Positions 8,901 to 17,120 of a DNA stretch of 64,000 nucleotides are shown here, piece by piece. The DNA comes from Thiohalophilus sp. (GTDB lineage Bacteria > Pseudomonadota > Gammaproteobacteria > UBA6429 > Thiohalophilaceae), in the NCBI RefSeq assembly GCF_034521165.1, contig NZ_JAXHMV010000013.1, positions 165,641-229,640 of the forward strand, read 5' to 3'. The translations under genes were made by a program, and so were the position numbers. The notes below the pieces were generated by a model. That model made no database searches and had not been told where the DNA came from. It saw only the letters and a list, made by a program, of their open reading frames with translations. How positions within the stretch are numbered: position 1 is the stretch's first letter; each line of letters begins with the position of its first letter.

Positions 8901-11900
8901 CAGAGAGGGCGGAAGCCGAAACCGAAGCGCCTGAATCTCCCGTCGCTGCGGAAGAACCGTCGGCGGTTGAGCAAAGCGAAGCCGAGGAGGCGGAACCGGA
9001 GATCGATCCGGTCCTGCTGGATATCTATCGCAAGGAAGTGGCCACCCATCTGGCCACCCTGGAAAGCTATATCCAGGGCTGGCATGCCAACCAGGATCGC
9101 AGTGCCAGCAATGATTTGCTGCGGGCCCTGCACACCCTGACCGGCAGTTCCCGCACCACCGGTATTACCCCGGTTTCCGAGCTGTGCAGCCTGTTCGAAA
9201 AATACACCAAGGAATTGCAGCAATATCATCAGCCGGTGGATGCCACCGCCGTTGGGGTGCTGGAAGAGCTGCACACCTTTGTCACCCGGGTGCTGGATCT
9301 GATCGAGCAGCCCGGGGCTGAGCTGCCGGATAGCAGCGGGTTAATGCACGCCATCCAGTCGCTATTGGATAACTTTGTGCCGCCGGATTCCAGCGCCTCT
9401 TTGCAGGAGTTACAACAACCCGAACCTGAACCCGCCGAGCCCGCTGCGGCGGCGCCGCAGGGCCCGCCGCCGGATTATGACGAGGAGTTGCTCGAGATCT
9501 TCATCGAAGAAGGTGAGGAGATCCTGGAGCAAAGCGATAACACCCTGTTGCAGTGGCGCGATGAACCGGATAACCAGGAACTGATCGAGGCCCTGCAGCG
9601 TCAGCTGCATACGCTCAAGGGCGGGGCGCGCATGGCCGGGGTGACCGAAATCGGCGATCTGGGACACAGCATCGAATCCATGCTGACCGCGGTCGTCGAT
9701 GGTCATATGCCGGTTTCCCAGCCGATGTTCGGACTCATGCAACGGGCCCAGGATCGCCTGGTCGGCATGCTGGAGAAGGTCAAGGAAAACCAGCGTCCGC
9801 TGCCGGCCGAGGATCTTATTCTGGAGACCGACAGTCTGCTGGGACGCTCCGCTAAATCCGCACCCGCCGACGAGGCGTCGCCGGCCGAACAGGAAGATAG
9901 CGACGCGACAACCGCCATACCTGAGGCCGAAGAAGCCCCGGCCGAACAGGACGTGATTGATCTGGAAGAAAAGCCGGGCGTGGAGCTGGTCGAGGACACG
10001 GCTGAAACCGCCGAAGCCCCGGCCCCGGCGGCCGAACCACCGGCTCCGGCGGTCACCCGGGAACTGCAGGAAGAGGAGGATGATGGCTCGCGGGACCGGC
10101 GCAAAGCCTCGCGGGTGCAACACGAGCAAGTGCGGGTCCGCGCCGATCTGCTGGATAATCTGGTCAACTTTGCCGGCGAGGTCAGTATCTATCGTTCGCG
10201 CATGGAGCAGCAGACCAATGCGTTTCGCTTCAATCTGCAGGAGCTGGACGACACGGTCTCGCGTTTGCGCGAACAGCTGCGCAAGTTTGAAATCGAGGCG
10301 GAGACCCAGATTCAGTTCAAAAAAGAAGAACGCCTGGAAAAAGGCTATGACGATTTTGATCCTCTCGAGTTTGATCGCTTCACCCAGATGCAGCACCTGT
10401 CACGGGGGATGATGGAGAGTCTCAACGACCTGGACAGCATCAAGGGCATCCTGGGCAACGTGACCCGCGAATCGGAAACCCTGTTGCTGCAGCAGTCACG
10501 GGTCAACACCGAACTCCAGGAAGGGTTGATGCGTACCCGCATGGTGCCGTTTTCCGGTCAGGCGCCACGCCTGCGTCGCATCGTGCGCCAGACCGCCGAC
10601 GAAATGAGCCGGCAGGTGGAATTGCAGATGCATGGCGTGGAATCGGAACTGGATCGCCAGGTGCTGGAGCGGATCATTCCGCCCATCGAACACATGCTGC
10701 GTAATGCTGTTGCCCACGGCATCGAAACACCGGAACAGCGTCAGGCCGCCGGTAAACCCGCCGCCGGGACCATCAACATGGCCCTCTCCCGTGAAGGTTC
10801 GGACATCATTATCCGCGTCAACGACGACGGCAAAGGCATCGATCTGCAGGCGATTCACAAAAAGGCCATCGAACGCGGCCTGCTCAGGTCGGAAGACAAA
10901 GTGACCAAGGAAACCCTGCTCAACATGATCATGCAGTCCGGCTTCAGTACCGCCGAGCAGGTGACCCAGATTGCCGGGCGGGGCGTCGGCATGGATGTGG
11001 TCAACAGCGAGATCAAACAGCTGGGCGGTCTGCTGGAGATTGATACCCATGAAGGTCAGGGCACCAGCTTTACCATCAGCCTGCCGCTGACCCTGGCGAT
11101 CTCGCGCGCCCTGATGGTGTATGTCGGGGACGAGCTGTATGCCGTACCGCTGCTCAACGTGCAGGGTGTGGAACGAATCCGTGGCGCCGAGCTGCGTGAG
11201 TTGATGCAGAGCGAACATCCCGCCTACCACTGGGTCAATGAAGATTATGAACTGATGCATCTGGGCAATCTGCTGGGCGGGCAGGTGCCGCCACTGCCCG
11301 ATGACGAGGAACGGGTTCCGTTGTTGCTGGTGCGCAGCGGTGACTATCGCGCGGCTATCCGGGTGGAAGGCCTGACCGGCAGCCGTGAAATCGTGGTCAA
11401 ACCGGTCGGCCCGCAACTGAGTACACTGCGCGGTATCTCCGGTGCCACGATTATGGGGGACGGCGGGGTGGTCCTGATCCTGGATCTGGCCGTGCTGGTC
11501 CGCCTGGCCGCCGTGCAGAGTGAAGAAGATGTGATCGAACTCACGCCGGAAGCTCCGCCGGTAGCCCAAACCAGGCCGGTGGTCATGGTGGTGGACGACT
11601 CGATTACCGTACGCAAGGTGACCACGCGGCTGCTCGAGCGGAACGGCTTCGAAGTGGTGCAGGCCAAGGACGGTGTGGACGCGCTTGGTCAGCTGCAGGA
11701 AACCGTACCCGATGTCATGCTGCTGGACGTGGAAATGCCGCGCATGGACGGTTACGAACTGGCGGCGAACATGCGGGGCGATGCTCGAACCCAGGATGTA
11801 CCGATTATCATGATCACATCCCGTACCGGCCAGAAACATCGACAACGGGCCCTGGATGTCGGTGTCAACATTTATATGGGGAAACCGTATAACGATGCCA

Positions 11901-11944
11901 CATTGCTGGAAAATATCGACTCTTTGATCGGCAGCGAGGCATAG
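5996..11944 (+). CDS. chpA: ChpA, multi-phosphotransfer hybrid histidine kinase of the Pil-Chp system
   Basis: Very large CheA-like kinase, 1982 residues. It begins with a FimL-like/Hpt-like region (candidate H51 in NYLHQVYG). Three canonical Hpt domains follow: H842 (FHTLKGSGR), H1046 (LHTLTGSSR) and H1205 (LHTLKGGAR). Next come a dimerisation segment (about 1380-1530), an ATPase domain (N-box NAVAHGIETPEQR near 1570, then NDDGKGID and AGRGVGMDVV), a CheW-like domain (about 1700-1850) and a C-terminal receiver with D1911 (MLLDVEMPRMDG). Long acidic Glu/Pro/Thr linkers at about 550-790 and 935-1000 join the Hpt units. Pseudomonas ChpA carries more phosphotransfer sites, so some early modules here may be degenerate. 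Confidence 0.94.
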   Translation: MSVDNGLDLNTLSWVKSELDDTLGQARSSLEVFVEDEADETQLQFVKNYLHQVYGTLQMVELYGAALAAEEMEKLTDSLLEGKIGNRNDAFEVLMRGILQLPDYLDHLLAGHHDMPMVLLPLLNDLRAARGEALLSENALFNPDLAVKAPSNETITGENISDLTRKLRHNYHLGLLGWFRDRDSDASLARIAEVIDTLRESATEEEINRLLWVAGGLVESLRQGGLDSNVSIKLLLGQLDRQFKKIIDNGVTALSHEPPAELLKNLLYYVANSRSEGDLTREIKQAFNLEDVLPDTSTLERARADLTGPNAQLMHTVSTVLLEDLTRIKDNLDLFVRAEERHIDELKPLCATLKQMGDTLGMLGLGVQRNVLNEQLEILEAMVNGEREVDDNTLMDMAGAMLSIENSLGEMATARAANEEYDESADKTQSAERLQGVERQKLLQTVIEQAKIELARVKESLSDFSRKPGNREVLDNVPQILEQIRGSILILDLERAAGQLHRINGYIHRLHSGEAGADEDSMEHLADAISSIEYYLESLAGKWGNPDAILEVAEQSLAKLEQGGVAPSTPPGPAPAADNTQPDLAIPEDLESGPVDEDTLVDLPAPGEDDSLQLELDDETASEEEDSLTLQIEQPELEEPDREEQILANSTDDTLNDLQQEEEISLSSPLPEAADDDDDEQSIVLETLDDLNVNFDNLDDIGLESDTGGQADALSLEASDSAQFDLGELAAEFEEGGEPAGDEAASGISAAEPAPEVEAEPEPETETEPELEPEPATSFEAEAVTSSASLSAPAIDEVDDEIIEIFMEEAEEEHANIQRLLPQWINNQQDEAALKDLRRSFHTLKGSGRLVGASDVGEFAWAFENMLNRVIDKTITPGPEMFQVLERAEQALPEMFALFAKKERPPQSLLALMEYADTLRQGKPVVLEDAAEPAAPGVDQASEAEPEPEPETETEAEKEPEFEAEVPQAERAEAETEAPESPVAAEEPSAVEQSEAEEAEPEIDPVLLDIYRKEVATHLATLESYIQGWHANQDRSASNDLLRALHTLTGSSRTTGITPVSELCSLFEKYTKELQQYHQPVDATAVGVLEELHTFVTRVLDLIEQPGAELPDSSGLMHAIQSLLDNFVPPDSSASLQELQQPEPEPAEPAAAAPQGPPPDYDEELLEIFIEEGEEILEQSDNTLLQWRDEPDNQELIEALQRQLHTLKGGARMAGVTEIGDLGHSIESMLTAVVDGHMPVSQPMFGLMQRAQDRLVGMLEKVKENQRPLPAEDLILETDSLLGRSAKSAPADEASPAEQEDSDATTAIPEAEEAPAEQDVIDLEEKPGVELVEDTAETAEAPAPAAEPPAPAVTRELQEEEDDGSRDRRKASRVQHEQVRVRADLLDNLVNFAGEVSIYRSRMEQQTNAFRFNLQELDDTVSRLREQLRKFEIEAETQIQFKKEERLEKGYDDFDPLEFDRFTQMQHLSRGMMESLNDLDSIKGILGNVTRESETLLLQQSRVNTELQEGLMRTRMVPFSGQAPRLRRIVRQTADEMSRQVELQMHGVESELDRQVLERIIPPIEHMLRNAVAHGIETPEQRQAAGKPAAGTINMALSREGSDIIIRVNDDGKGIDLQAIHKKAIERGLLRSEDKVTKETLLNMIMQSGFSTAEQVTQIAGRGVGMDVVNSEIKQLGGLLEIDTHEGQGTSFTISLPLTLAISRALMVYVGDELYAVPLLNVQGVERIRGAELRELMQSEHPAYHWVNEDYELMHLGNLLGGQVPPLPDDEERVPLLLVRSGDYRAAIRVEGLTGSREIVVKPVGPQLSTLRGISGATIMGDGGVVLILDLAVLVRLAAVQSEEDVIELTPEAPPVAQTRPVVMVVDDSITVRKVTTRLLERNGFEVVQAKDGVDALGQLQETVPDVMLLDVEMPRMDGYELAANMRGDARTQDVPIIMITSRTGQKHRQRALDVGVNIYMGKPYNDATLLENIDSLIGSEA
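8267..8887 (+). repeat. Two in-frame direct repeats coding acidic linkers inside chpA
   Basis: Two GAA/CCG/ACG-rich tracts (8267-8314 and 8822-8887) begin with the same 20 bases and continue in near-identical 6-bp units. Their starts are 555 bp apart, exactly 185 codons. They encode EAEPEPETETEP-like linkers on either side of the Hpt domain containing H842. The low-complexity composition is visible directly. Recombination between the copies would be in frame. Confidence 0.85.
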
Positions 11945-12056
11945 TTCAGTTCGATATTTTTTCGCCAGTTTTGCAGGGCAGGAGCGCTCGCAGCGGCAGT
12001 CGGATGTATAACAAGCTGATAGCGGCACCGGCCGCTCCTGTGGATAACCAATTTTC

Positions 12057-13076
12057 ATGTCACAAAGCCAGTTGCAGAGTGAGTTACGCGGGATACGTAT
12101 TGCCGTGGCTTCGGGATCCTCTCGGCATCGCGAGCATCTGCAGCAGATATTCGAGCGCGCGGGTTTACAGGTGGTTCTCAATGAACCGTTCAGCGAGCAC
12201 TTTATTGCCAAGCTTGCCGGTAACAAGATCGATGTGCTGTTAATTGAGCTGGATGAACGTAGCGAACGACATAACCAGCTACTTGAAGAACTGCTCGAAT
12301 CGACCGAGATCCCGATCATTTTTAATGATGTCAGTGCACTGGCATTTAACGAGCCCGCACGCCATGGCAAATGGTTCGGCACTTTGATGGGAAAAATTGC
12401 CGAGATTACCGGGCGTCTTGAATGGGAGACGCCCGATATCGACCTGGGCAGTTTCACGGTCAATGAAACCCTGCTGGCGCGAGACAACAGCCTGGCAAGT
12501 CAGGTGTGGGTACTGGGAGCATCACTGGGGGGCCCCGATGCGCTTAAACGTTTTCTGGCCGAATTGCCCTCGACGCTGCCGGCGAGTCTGATCGTGGCCC
12601 AGCATCTGGGCTCCAATTTCGAACCCTTGTTGGCCAGGGAACTGGATCGTATTTGCCCGTTGCAGGTTATGCCGGCCCGGGTCGGGCATACATTGCGCCA
12701 TGGCGAGGTGATCGTGGCGCCGGTCAATCAGCGTCTGCAGGTCAGCCCGATCGGGGTGATTCAATTGTTACCGCTGGCGGCGCCCTCGTTTTATACGCCT
12801 TCCATCGATACGGTACTGACCGATACCGGGGCGCGCTTCGGGGAGAACAGCGGCGCGATTATTTTCAGTGGCATGTGTGATGACGGGGTGCTTGGCGTGC
12901 GTGCCATGCATGCCATGGGCGGGCCCATCTGGACTCAGTCGGCCGACAGTTGCGTGATCAGCAATATGCCCGACCAGGTGCGCAAAACCGGCGTCAGCAG
13001 TTATACTGGAACTCCGGAGCAATTGGCCGCTAAACTGACAGAATATGTGACACAACGGCAGACGGACTATGGCTGA
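12057..13076 (+). CDS. chpB: CheB-type methylesterase ChpB
   Basis: Protein-glutamate methylesterase, 339 residues, expected to demethylate or deamidate PilJ. The C-terminal catalytic domain shows the CheB triad: S156 (GASLGGPDA), H183 (AQHLGSNF) and D276 (GMCDDGVLG). The N-terminal 120 residues resemble a degenerate receiver (LLIELDERSE) without a clear phospho-aspartate pocket, so regulation by phosphorylation is doubtful. It follows chpA by 112 bp and overlaps chpC by 8 bp. Confidence 0.9.
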   Translation: MSQSQLQSELRGIRIAVASGSSRHREHLQQIFERAGLQVVLNEPFSEHFIAKLAGNKIDVLLIELDERSERHNQLLEELLESTEIPIIFNDVSALAFNEPARHGKWFGTLMGKIAEITGRLEWETPDIDLGSFTVNETLLARDNSLASQVWVLGASLGGPDALKRFLAELPSTLPASLIVAQHLGSNFEPLLARELDRICPLQVMPARVGHTLRHGEVIVAPVNQRLQVSPIGVIQLLPLAAPSFYTPSIDTVLTDTGARFGENSGAIIFSGMCDDGVLGVRAMHAMGGPIWTQSADSCVISNMPDQVRKTGVSSYTGTPEQLAAKLTEYVTQRQTDYG

Positions 13077-13584
13077 AACTACCCAAATTGATACGCGCCG
13101 TGAAGGAATGGCAGTAACTGGCAAGCAGGCCAGTGATGCCATCCATTGTCTGCAGATCCCGATGTACGAAGAATCCATCCTGCTACCCAATGCGGCGGTA
13201 GCCGAAGTGACCGGTTATATCGAGCCCGAGCCGTTGCCGGACGCGCCCGACTGGTATCTGGGCAAGATCATCTGGCGCGAACATAAGGTACCGCTGGTCT
13301 CCTTCGAGATCGCCAGTGGTGGTCAGAATCCGGGTAATCTGGGCGGTTCGCGGATTGCCGTGCTCAATACCCTGCAGGGCAACCCGGACCTTCCCTATAT
13401 CGCCTTCATCACCCAGGGCATCCCCAGCCTCAAACTGGTTCGCGAACAGCAGATCGTTCCCGACCAGCGCAACAGCGAAGGACGCCAGTCCATCGCCGGT
13501 TTCGTCCAGCTCGACGGCGTCTCCCTCGTCGTGCCCGACATCGACGACCTAGAAGCTCGCATCCAGCGCCTGCAGGTTGTATAG
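13069..13584 (+). CDS. chpC: CheW-like protein ChpC
   Basis: CheW-domain adaptor of 171 residues closing the pil-chp operon. In Pseudomonas ChpC is a second scaffold that may link additional receptors to ChpA. The fold is visible in ILLPNAAVAEVTGY, then WYLGKIIWREHKVPLVSFE and the terminal SLVVPDIDDLEARI. The ATG at 13069 lies inside the end of chpB (8-bp overlap), indicating coupled translation. A palindromic repeat element follows at 13599, so the operon probably ends here. Confidence 0.85.
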   Translation: MAETTQIDTRREGMAVTGKQASDAIHCLQIPMYEESILLPNAAVAEVTGYIEPEPLPDAPDWYLGKIIWREHKVPLVSFEIASGGQNPGNLGGSRIAVLNTLQGNPDLPYIAFITQGIPSLKLVREQQIVPDQRNSEGRQSIAGFVQLDGVSLVVPDIDDLEARIQRLQVV

Positions 13585-13598
13585 TTAGACACTGAAAA

Positions 13599-13738
13599 TA
13601 ACGCAAAGGACGCGGAGACGCAAAGAACGCAAAGAAACCTGATGCAATATTGAATTAAATACGCATCCCCGGTTTAAAACTGAACATTTAATATTTTATC
13701 TTTGCGCCCTCTGCGTCTTTGCGATCTTTGCGTTCCTT
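13599..13738. repeat. Palindromic 8-9-bp-period repeat element 1
   Basis: Left arm 13599-13637 is a run of imperfect units of the form ACGCAAAGG. The right arm 13701-13738 is its inverted complement (TTTGCG-type units). About 63 bp of AT-rich sequence lies between. The arms could pair over about 35 bp with mismatches. It sits between the convergent chpC and rsmE ends. The same arm type recurs near 34995, 46477 and 49294. Confidence 0.85.
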
Positions 13739-13747
13739 CCATCAACA

Positions 13748-14488
13748 TTAAAAAGTGGCGCGATCGAGGTCGCCCCACAGGGTTTGGGCGGCGGTGAGGC
13801 CGGCGACGACGGCGGTTTCGGTACGCAGGATGCGCGGGCCCAGGCGGATGCCGAGGGCATTATGTTGATAGGCCAGTTCCCGTTCTGGCTGCGTGAAACC
13901 GCCTTCCGGGCCGATCATCAGGATTAGCTGTTGCGGGCGTGTGCATTGCGACAGGGTCTGGTTACTGCGCGGGTCGAGGATCATGCGCTGGCCGGGTAAC
14001 GGCAGCTCGAGGAAGTCCGTGTAACGCATGACATCATCCAGCTGTGGCAGGCGGGCCCGGCCGCTCTGTTCGCAGGCCCCGCGGATCACGCCCTGCCAGT
14101 GCTGGCGGCGTTTTTGTTCGCGCTTTTCATCCAGCTGAACCACGCAGCGTTCGGTGACCAGTGGGGTCAGGCGGTTGATGCCCAGTTCCACGGCTTTTTG
14201 CAGCGCATAATCCATGCGTTCGCCCTTGGCTATTCCCAGGGCCAGATGGGTAGGCAGGGGGGATTCGTTATCTGCTGCAATGGCGTTTTCGATTCTTGCC
14301 GTCGCCTGCTTTTTGGAAATGGCAATTAACCGGGCCTGGTAATCATGACCGTCCCCGTTGAACAGAATCACCATGTCGTCCGGCTTCAGGCGTAACACCT
14401 GGATGCCATGACGTACGGCTGTCTCATCCAGTTCGATAGTGGCACCGGCAGCAAGCGGGCAATTCTGGTAGAGACGGGGAATGCGCAT
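13748..14488 (-). CDS. rsmE: 16S rRNA m3U1498 methyltransferase RsmE
   Basis: SPOUT-class SAM methyltransferase of 246 residues that modifies U1498 of 16S rRNA. The N-terminal PUA-like part contains RHGIQVLRLKPDDMVILFNGDG. The C-terminal knotted domain carries the family signatures KAVELGINRLTPLVTERC and LMIGPEGGFTQPERE, ending in RILRTETAVVAGLTAAQTLWGD. It starts 10 bp after the bioA stop on the same strand, so the two are probably co-transcribed. Start codon ATG at 14488. Confidence 0.95.
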   Translation of the reverse strand: MRIPRLYQNCPLAAGATIELDETAVRHGIQVLRLKPDDMVILFNGDGHDYQARLIAISKKQATARIENAIAADNESPLPTHLALGIAKGERMDYALQKAVELGINRLTPLVTERCVVQLDEKREQKRRQHWQGVIRGACEQSGRARLPQLDDVMRYTDFLELPLPGQRMILDPRSNQTLSQCTRPQQLILMIGPEGGFTQPERELAYQHNALGIRLGPRILRTETAVVAGLTAAQTLWGDLDRATF

Positions 14489-14498
14489 GTTTGTCGGT

Positions 14499-15854
14499 TC
14501 AGTTATTGCGGGTGGCCAGATCGATCCCTTCGGTCATGACCCGTGCCAGATGTTCGATTTGTTCCGGGGTGATGACATAGGGGGGCATCAGATAAGAGAC
14601 ATTGCCCAGCGGGCGCAACAGGGCCTCGTTTTTCAGGGCGTGCTGATAGATGGTCAGGCCGCGACGTTCCTGCCAGGGGTAGGTTTCATTGGCCGCCCTG
14701 TTTTTGACCATTTCCACGGCCAGGATCATGCCGGTCTGGCGGACTTCTCCCACATGCGGGTGATCCTTGAGATGTTCGGTCGCCTGTTGCATGGTTTGCG
14801 CGAGCTGTTTGTTTTGCTCGATCACATCGTCCTGCTGGAAGATATCCAGGGTGGCCAGTGCGGCGGCACAACCCAGCGGATTGCCGTTGTAGCTGTGCGA
14901 ATGTAAAAAGGCGGAGAGCTTTTCATATTCATCATAAAAGCCCTGGTAGATCTGTTCATGGGTTAGCGTGACGGAGACGGGCAGATAGCCACCGGTCAGT
15001 CCTTTGGATAAACAGAGAAAATCGGGGGTGATATCCGCCTGCTCGCAGGCAAACAGGGTGCCTGTGCGACCGAAGCCGACGGCAATTTCATCGGCGATGA
15101 GGTGTACACCGAACTCATCGCAGGCCTCGCGCAACAACTTGAGATAGATCGGATCGTACATGCGCATGGTGCCGGCGCACTGGACCAGCGGTTCGACAAT
15201 GACAGCGCAGGTCTCGTCCGCATGCTGTTCCAGCAGCTTGCGCATGTGTTCAAACTGGCGGGCACTGTAATCGCGGCAGCTTTCGCCCTGCTCACGAAAA
15301 AAGCAGTCCGGGGAGGGAGCGGTGATCACTTCCATCAACAGCGGTTTGTAGGTTTCCTTGTACAGGGCGACATCACCGGCGGCCAGCGCACCCAGGGTTT
15401 CGCCGTGATAGCTGTTGCTCAGCGTGATGAATTTGGTTTTTTGGGGTTTGCCGGTGTTATGCCAGTAGTGATAGCTCATCTTGAGCGCCACTTCGATCGC
15501 CGAGGAGCCATTATCGGCATAGAAACAGTGCGCCAGACCGGGCGGGGTGAGCTCAATCAGCCGTTCGGACAGCTCAATTACGGGCTCGTGGGAGAACCCG
15601 GCCAGGATGACATGTTCCAGGGTATCCAGTTGCTGCTTGATCCGGTCATTGATCCGCGGGTTGCAATGACCGAACAGATTGACCCACCAGGAGCTGATCG
15701 CATCGATATAGCGGTTGCCGTCGAAATCTTCCAGCCAGACCCCTTCGCCGCGTTTGATCGGCGTCATGGGAAGCCATTCATGATCTTTCATCTGGGTGCA
15801 GGGATGCCACAGTACAGCCAGATCGCGCTGCATCAAGTCCTGATTCGTCGTCAT
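14499..15854 (-). CDS. bioA: Adenosylmethionine-8-amino-7-oxononanoate aminotransferase BioA
   Basis: PLP-dependent class III aminotransferase, 451 residues, converting 7-keto-8-aminopelargonate to 7,8-diaminopelargonate in biotin synthesis with SAM as amino donor. BioA hallmarks are LWHPCTQMKDHE at the N-terminus, SSWWVNLFGHCNPRIN, FYADNGSSAIEVALKM, and the Schiff-base lysine K284 in CLSKGLTGGYLP. The start ATG at 15854 has GAGG 5 bp upstream. No other bio gene is adjacent; rsmE follows. The length is typical of the family. Confidence 0.95.
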   Translation of the reverse strand: MTTNQDLMQRDLAVLWHPCTQMKDHEWLPMTPIKRGEGVWLEDFDGNRYIDAISSWWVNLFGHCNPRINDRIKQQLDTLEHVILAGFSHEPVIELSERLIELTPPGLAHCFYADNGSSAIEVALKMSYHYWHNTGKPQKTKFITLSNSYHGETLGALAAGDVALYKETYKPLLMEVITAPSPDCFFREQGESCRDYSARQFEHMRKLLEQHADETCAVIVEPLVQCAGTMRMYDPIYLKLLREACDEFGVHLIADEIAVGFGRTGTLFACEQADITPDFLCLSKGLTGGYLPVSVTLTHEQIYQGFYDEYEKLSAFLHSHSYNGNPLGCAAALATLDIFQQDDVIEQNKQLAQTMQQATEHLKDHPHVGEVRQTGMILAVEMVKNRAANETYPWQERRGLTIYQHALKNEALLRPLGNVSYLMPPYVITPEQIEHLARVMTEGIDLATRNN

Positions 15855-15986
15855 GCGTGCCTCGGGTTTGTCAAACAGGTGCCTCTGGAGTCAGGCAGTT
15901 TCGGATATTACCGGGCCAGCAGGATGCATGGAACTGACCGTCAGTTCAAGCTGCCCGGCAGTGGACGGATGAACTGGCCCTGAACG

Positions 15987-16952
15987 TCAGTCGCGTCGCG
16001 CCTTGCTGCGGAACAGCTGATAACGGTTTCGCCAGGTTTCGTCGCGCAGATATTGGGGCATGACCGCTTCCAGCGCGGCCGGCTCAATCCCGAAGACCTC
16101 GCGTAAAACCTGGTCTCCTTCCGGGCAGATACTGTCCATTTGCAGGGAGCGATAGTTGTCGCGGGAGAAAGGTTTGCCCGGGGCATATTCGAGCAGATTG
16201 GCCTGCAGGGCGGAGCCGAGTCGTCCCAGCGGGATAATCCGGCGCCGGATATTCAGCGTCTCGATAATGCGCTCGACGACCTCCTGCAGGGTATATTCAT
16301 GGGGACCACAGAGGTTATAACGTTGCCCGTAGGTGCTCGGGTCGTTAAGGCTGTGGCTGAACGCATCGGCGACATCACCGACGTATACGGGGGCAAAACG
16401 GGCATTGGCACAGGCCAGCGGAAACAGTCCCGGGGTTTTTTTCAGCAGTGATGCGAAACGGTTGATGAAGCTGTCTTCCGGCCCGAAGATCACCGACGGG
16501 CGAAACGATGTGACATTGAGATCGCCGGCGGCATGGACGCGGTGTTCCGCTTCGCCCTTGCTGCGCAGATAATAACTGCTGCCGGTGCCCGGATCGGCGT
16601 TGAGGGCACTCATGTGCAGCAGGCGCTCGATACCATACGTGCGACAGGTGCGGATGACCTTATCGGTCAACTCGACATGGGCATGATAAAAGCCTTTGCC
16701 GTTATCATGCCGTTCATTGAGAATACCCACCAGATTGATTACCGCATCCTGGTCGGCGAAAAACCGGTTTAGCGTGCTCTCATCATGGATGTCGGCATCG
16801 AACACTTCCACGGTCGGCATGACCAGCAGTTCGCGATGTTTTTCCCGGCGCCGGGTTAATACCCGGATGCTGTGTCCTTCCCGGGCCAGACTGCTGATAA
16901 CGTGATGGCCGACAAACCCGGTCCCACCTAGGATACAAATACGACGTTTCAT
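15987..16952 (-). CDS. NDUFA9-like NAD(P)-binding epimerase-family protein
   Basis: Extended short-chain dehydrogenase of 321 residues. The Rossmann motif is GGTGFVGHHVISSL at residues 9-22, followed by VLTRRREKHREL, DADIHDESTLNRFF and INLVGILNERHDNG. The sequence ILGGTGFVG...LVGIL with YLRSKGEAEHRV (YxxxK-like active-site pair replaced by YLRSK) is typical of the complex-I NDUFA9 family. In bacteria these proteins are of uncertain enzymatic role, and quinone biosynthesis or respiratory assembly have been suggested. It is monocistronic as far as visible. Confidence 0.85.
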   Translation of the reverse strand: MKRRICILGGTGFVGHHVISSLAREGHSIRVLTRRREKHRELLVMPTVEVFDADIHDESTLNRFFADQDAVINLVGILNERHDNGKGFYHAHVELTDKVIRTCRTYGIERLLHMSALNADPGTGSSYYLRSKGEAEHRVHAAGDLNVTSFRPSVIFGPEDSFINRFASLLKKTPGLFPLACANARFAPVYVGDVADAFSHSLNDPSTYGQRYNLCGPHEYTLQEVVERIIETLNIRRRIIPLGRLGSALQANLLEYAPGKPFSRDNYRSLQMDSICPEGDQVLREVFGIEPAALEAVMPQYLRDETWRNRYQLFRSKARRD

Positions 16953-17120
16953 GAGTGACTGACCTTATTAAATGGTGTGTATGGTTATCATTTGACCATA
17001 TTATAGACATGCCAATGGGCGAAATGCGAGTCGAATAAAATTCAAGCATGAACGCGGATTTGGCGTCTATACTTTAAATAGGATAATTTAGGGAAAACGG
17101 CGAATGACAAAGGAGTCCGC

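Noticed and set aside
11965..12045. Terminator between chpA and chpB
   Set aside because: An AGGAGCG/CGCTCCT pair exists but with a long loop and no T-run; chpB and chpC are expected in the same operon.
10496..12487. 663-codon minus-strand frame opposite chpA/chpB
   Set aside because: It crosses the real chpA-chpB boundary and its translation shows no domain, while both opposite genes carry full catalytic motifs.
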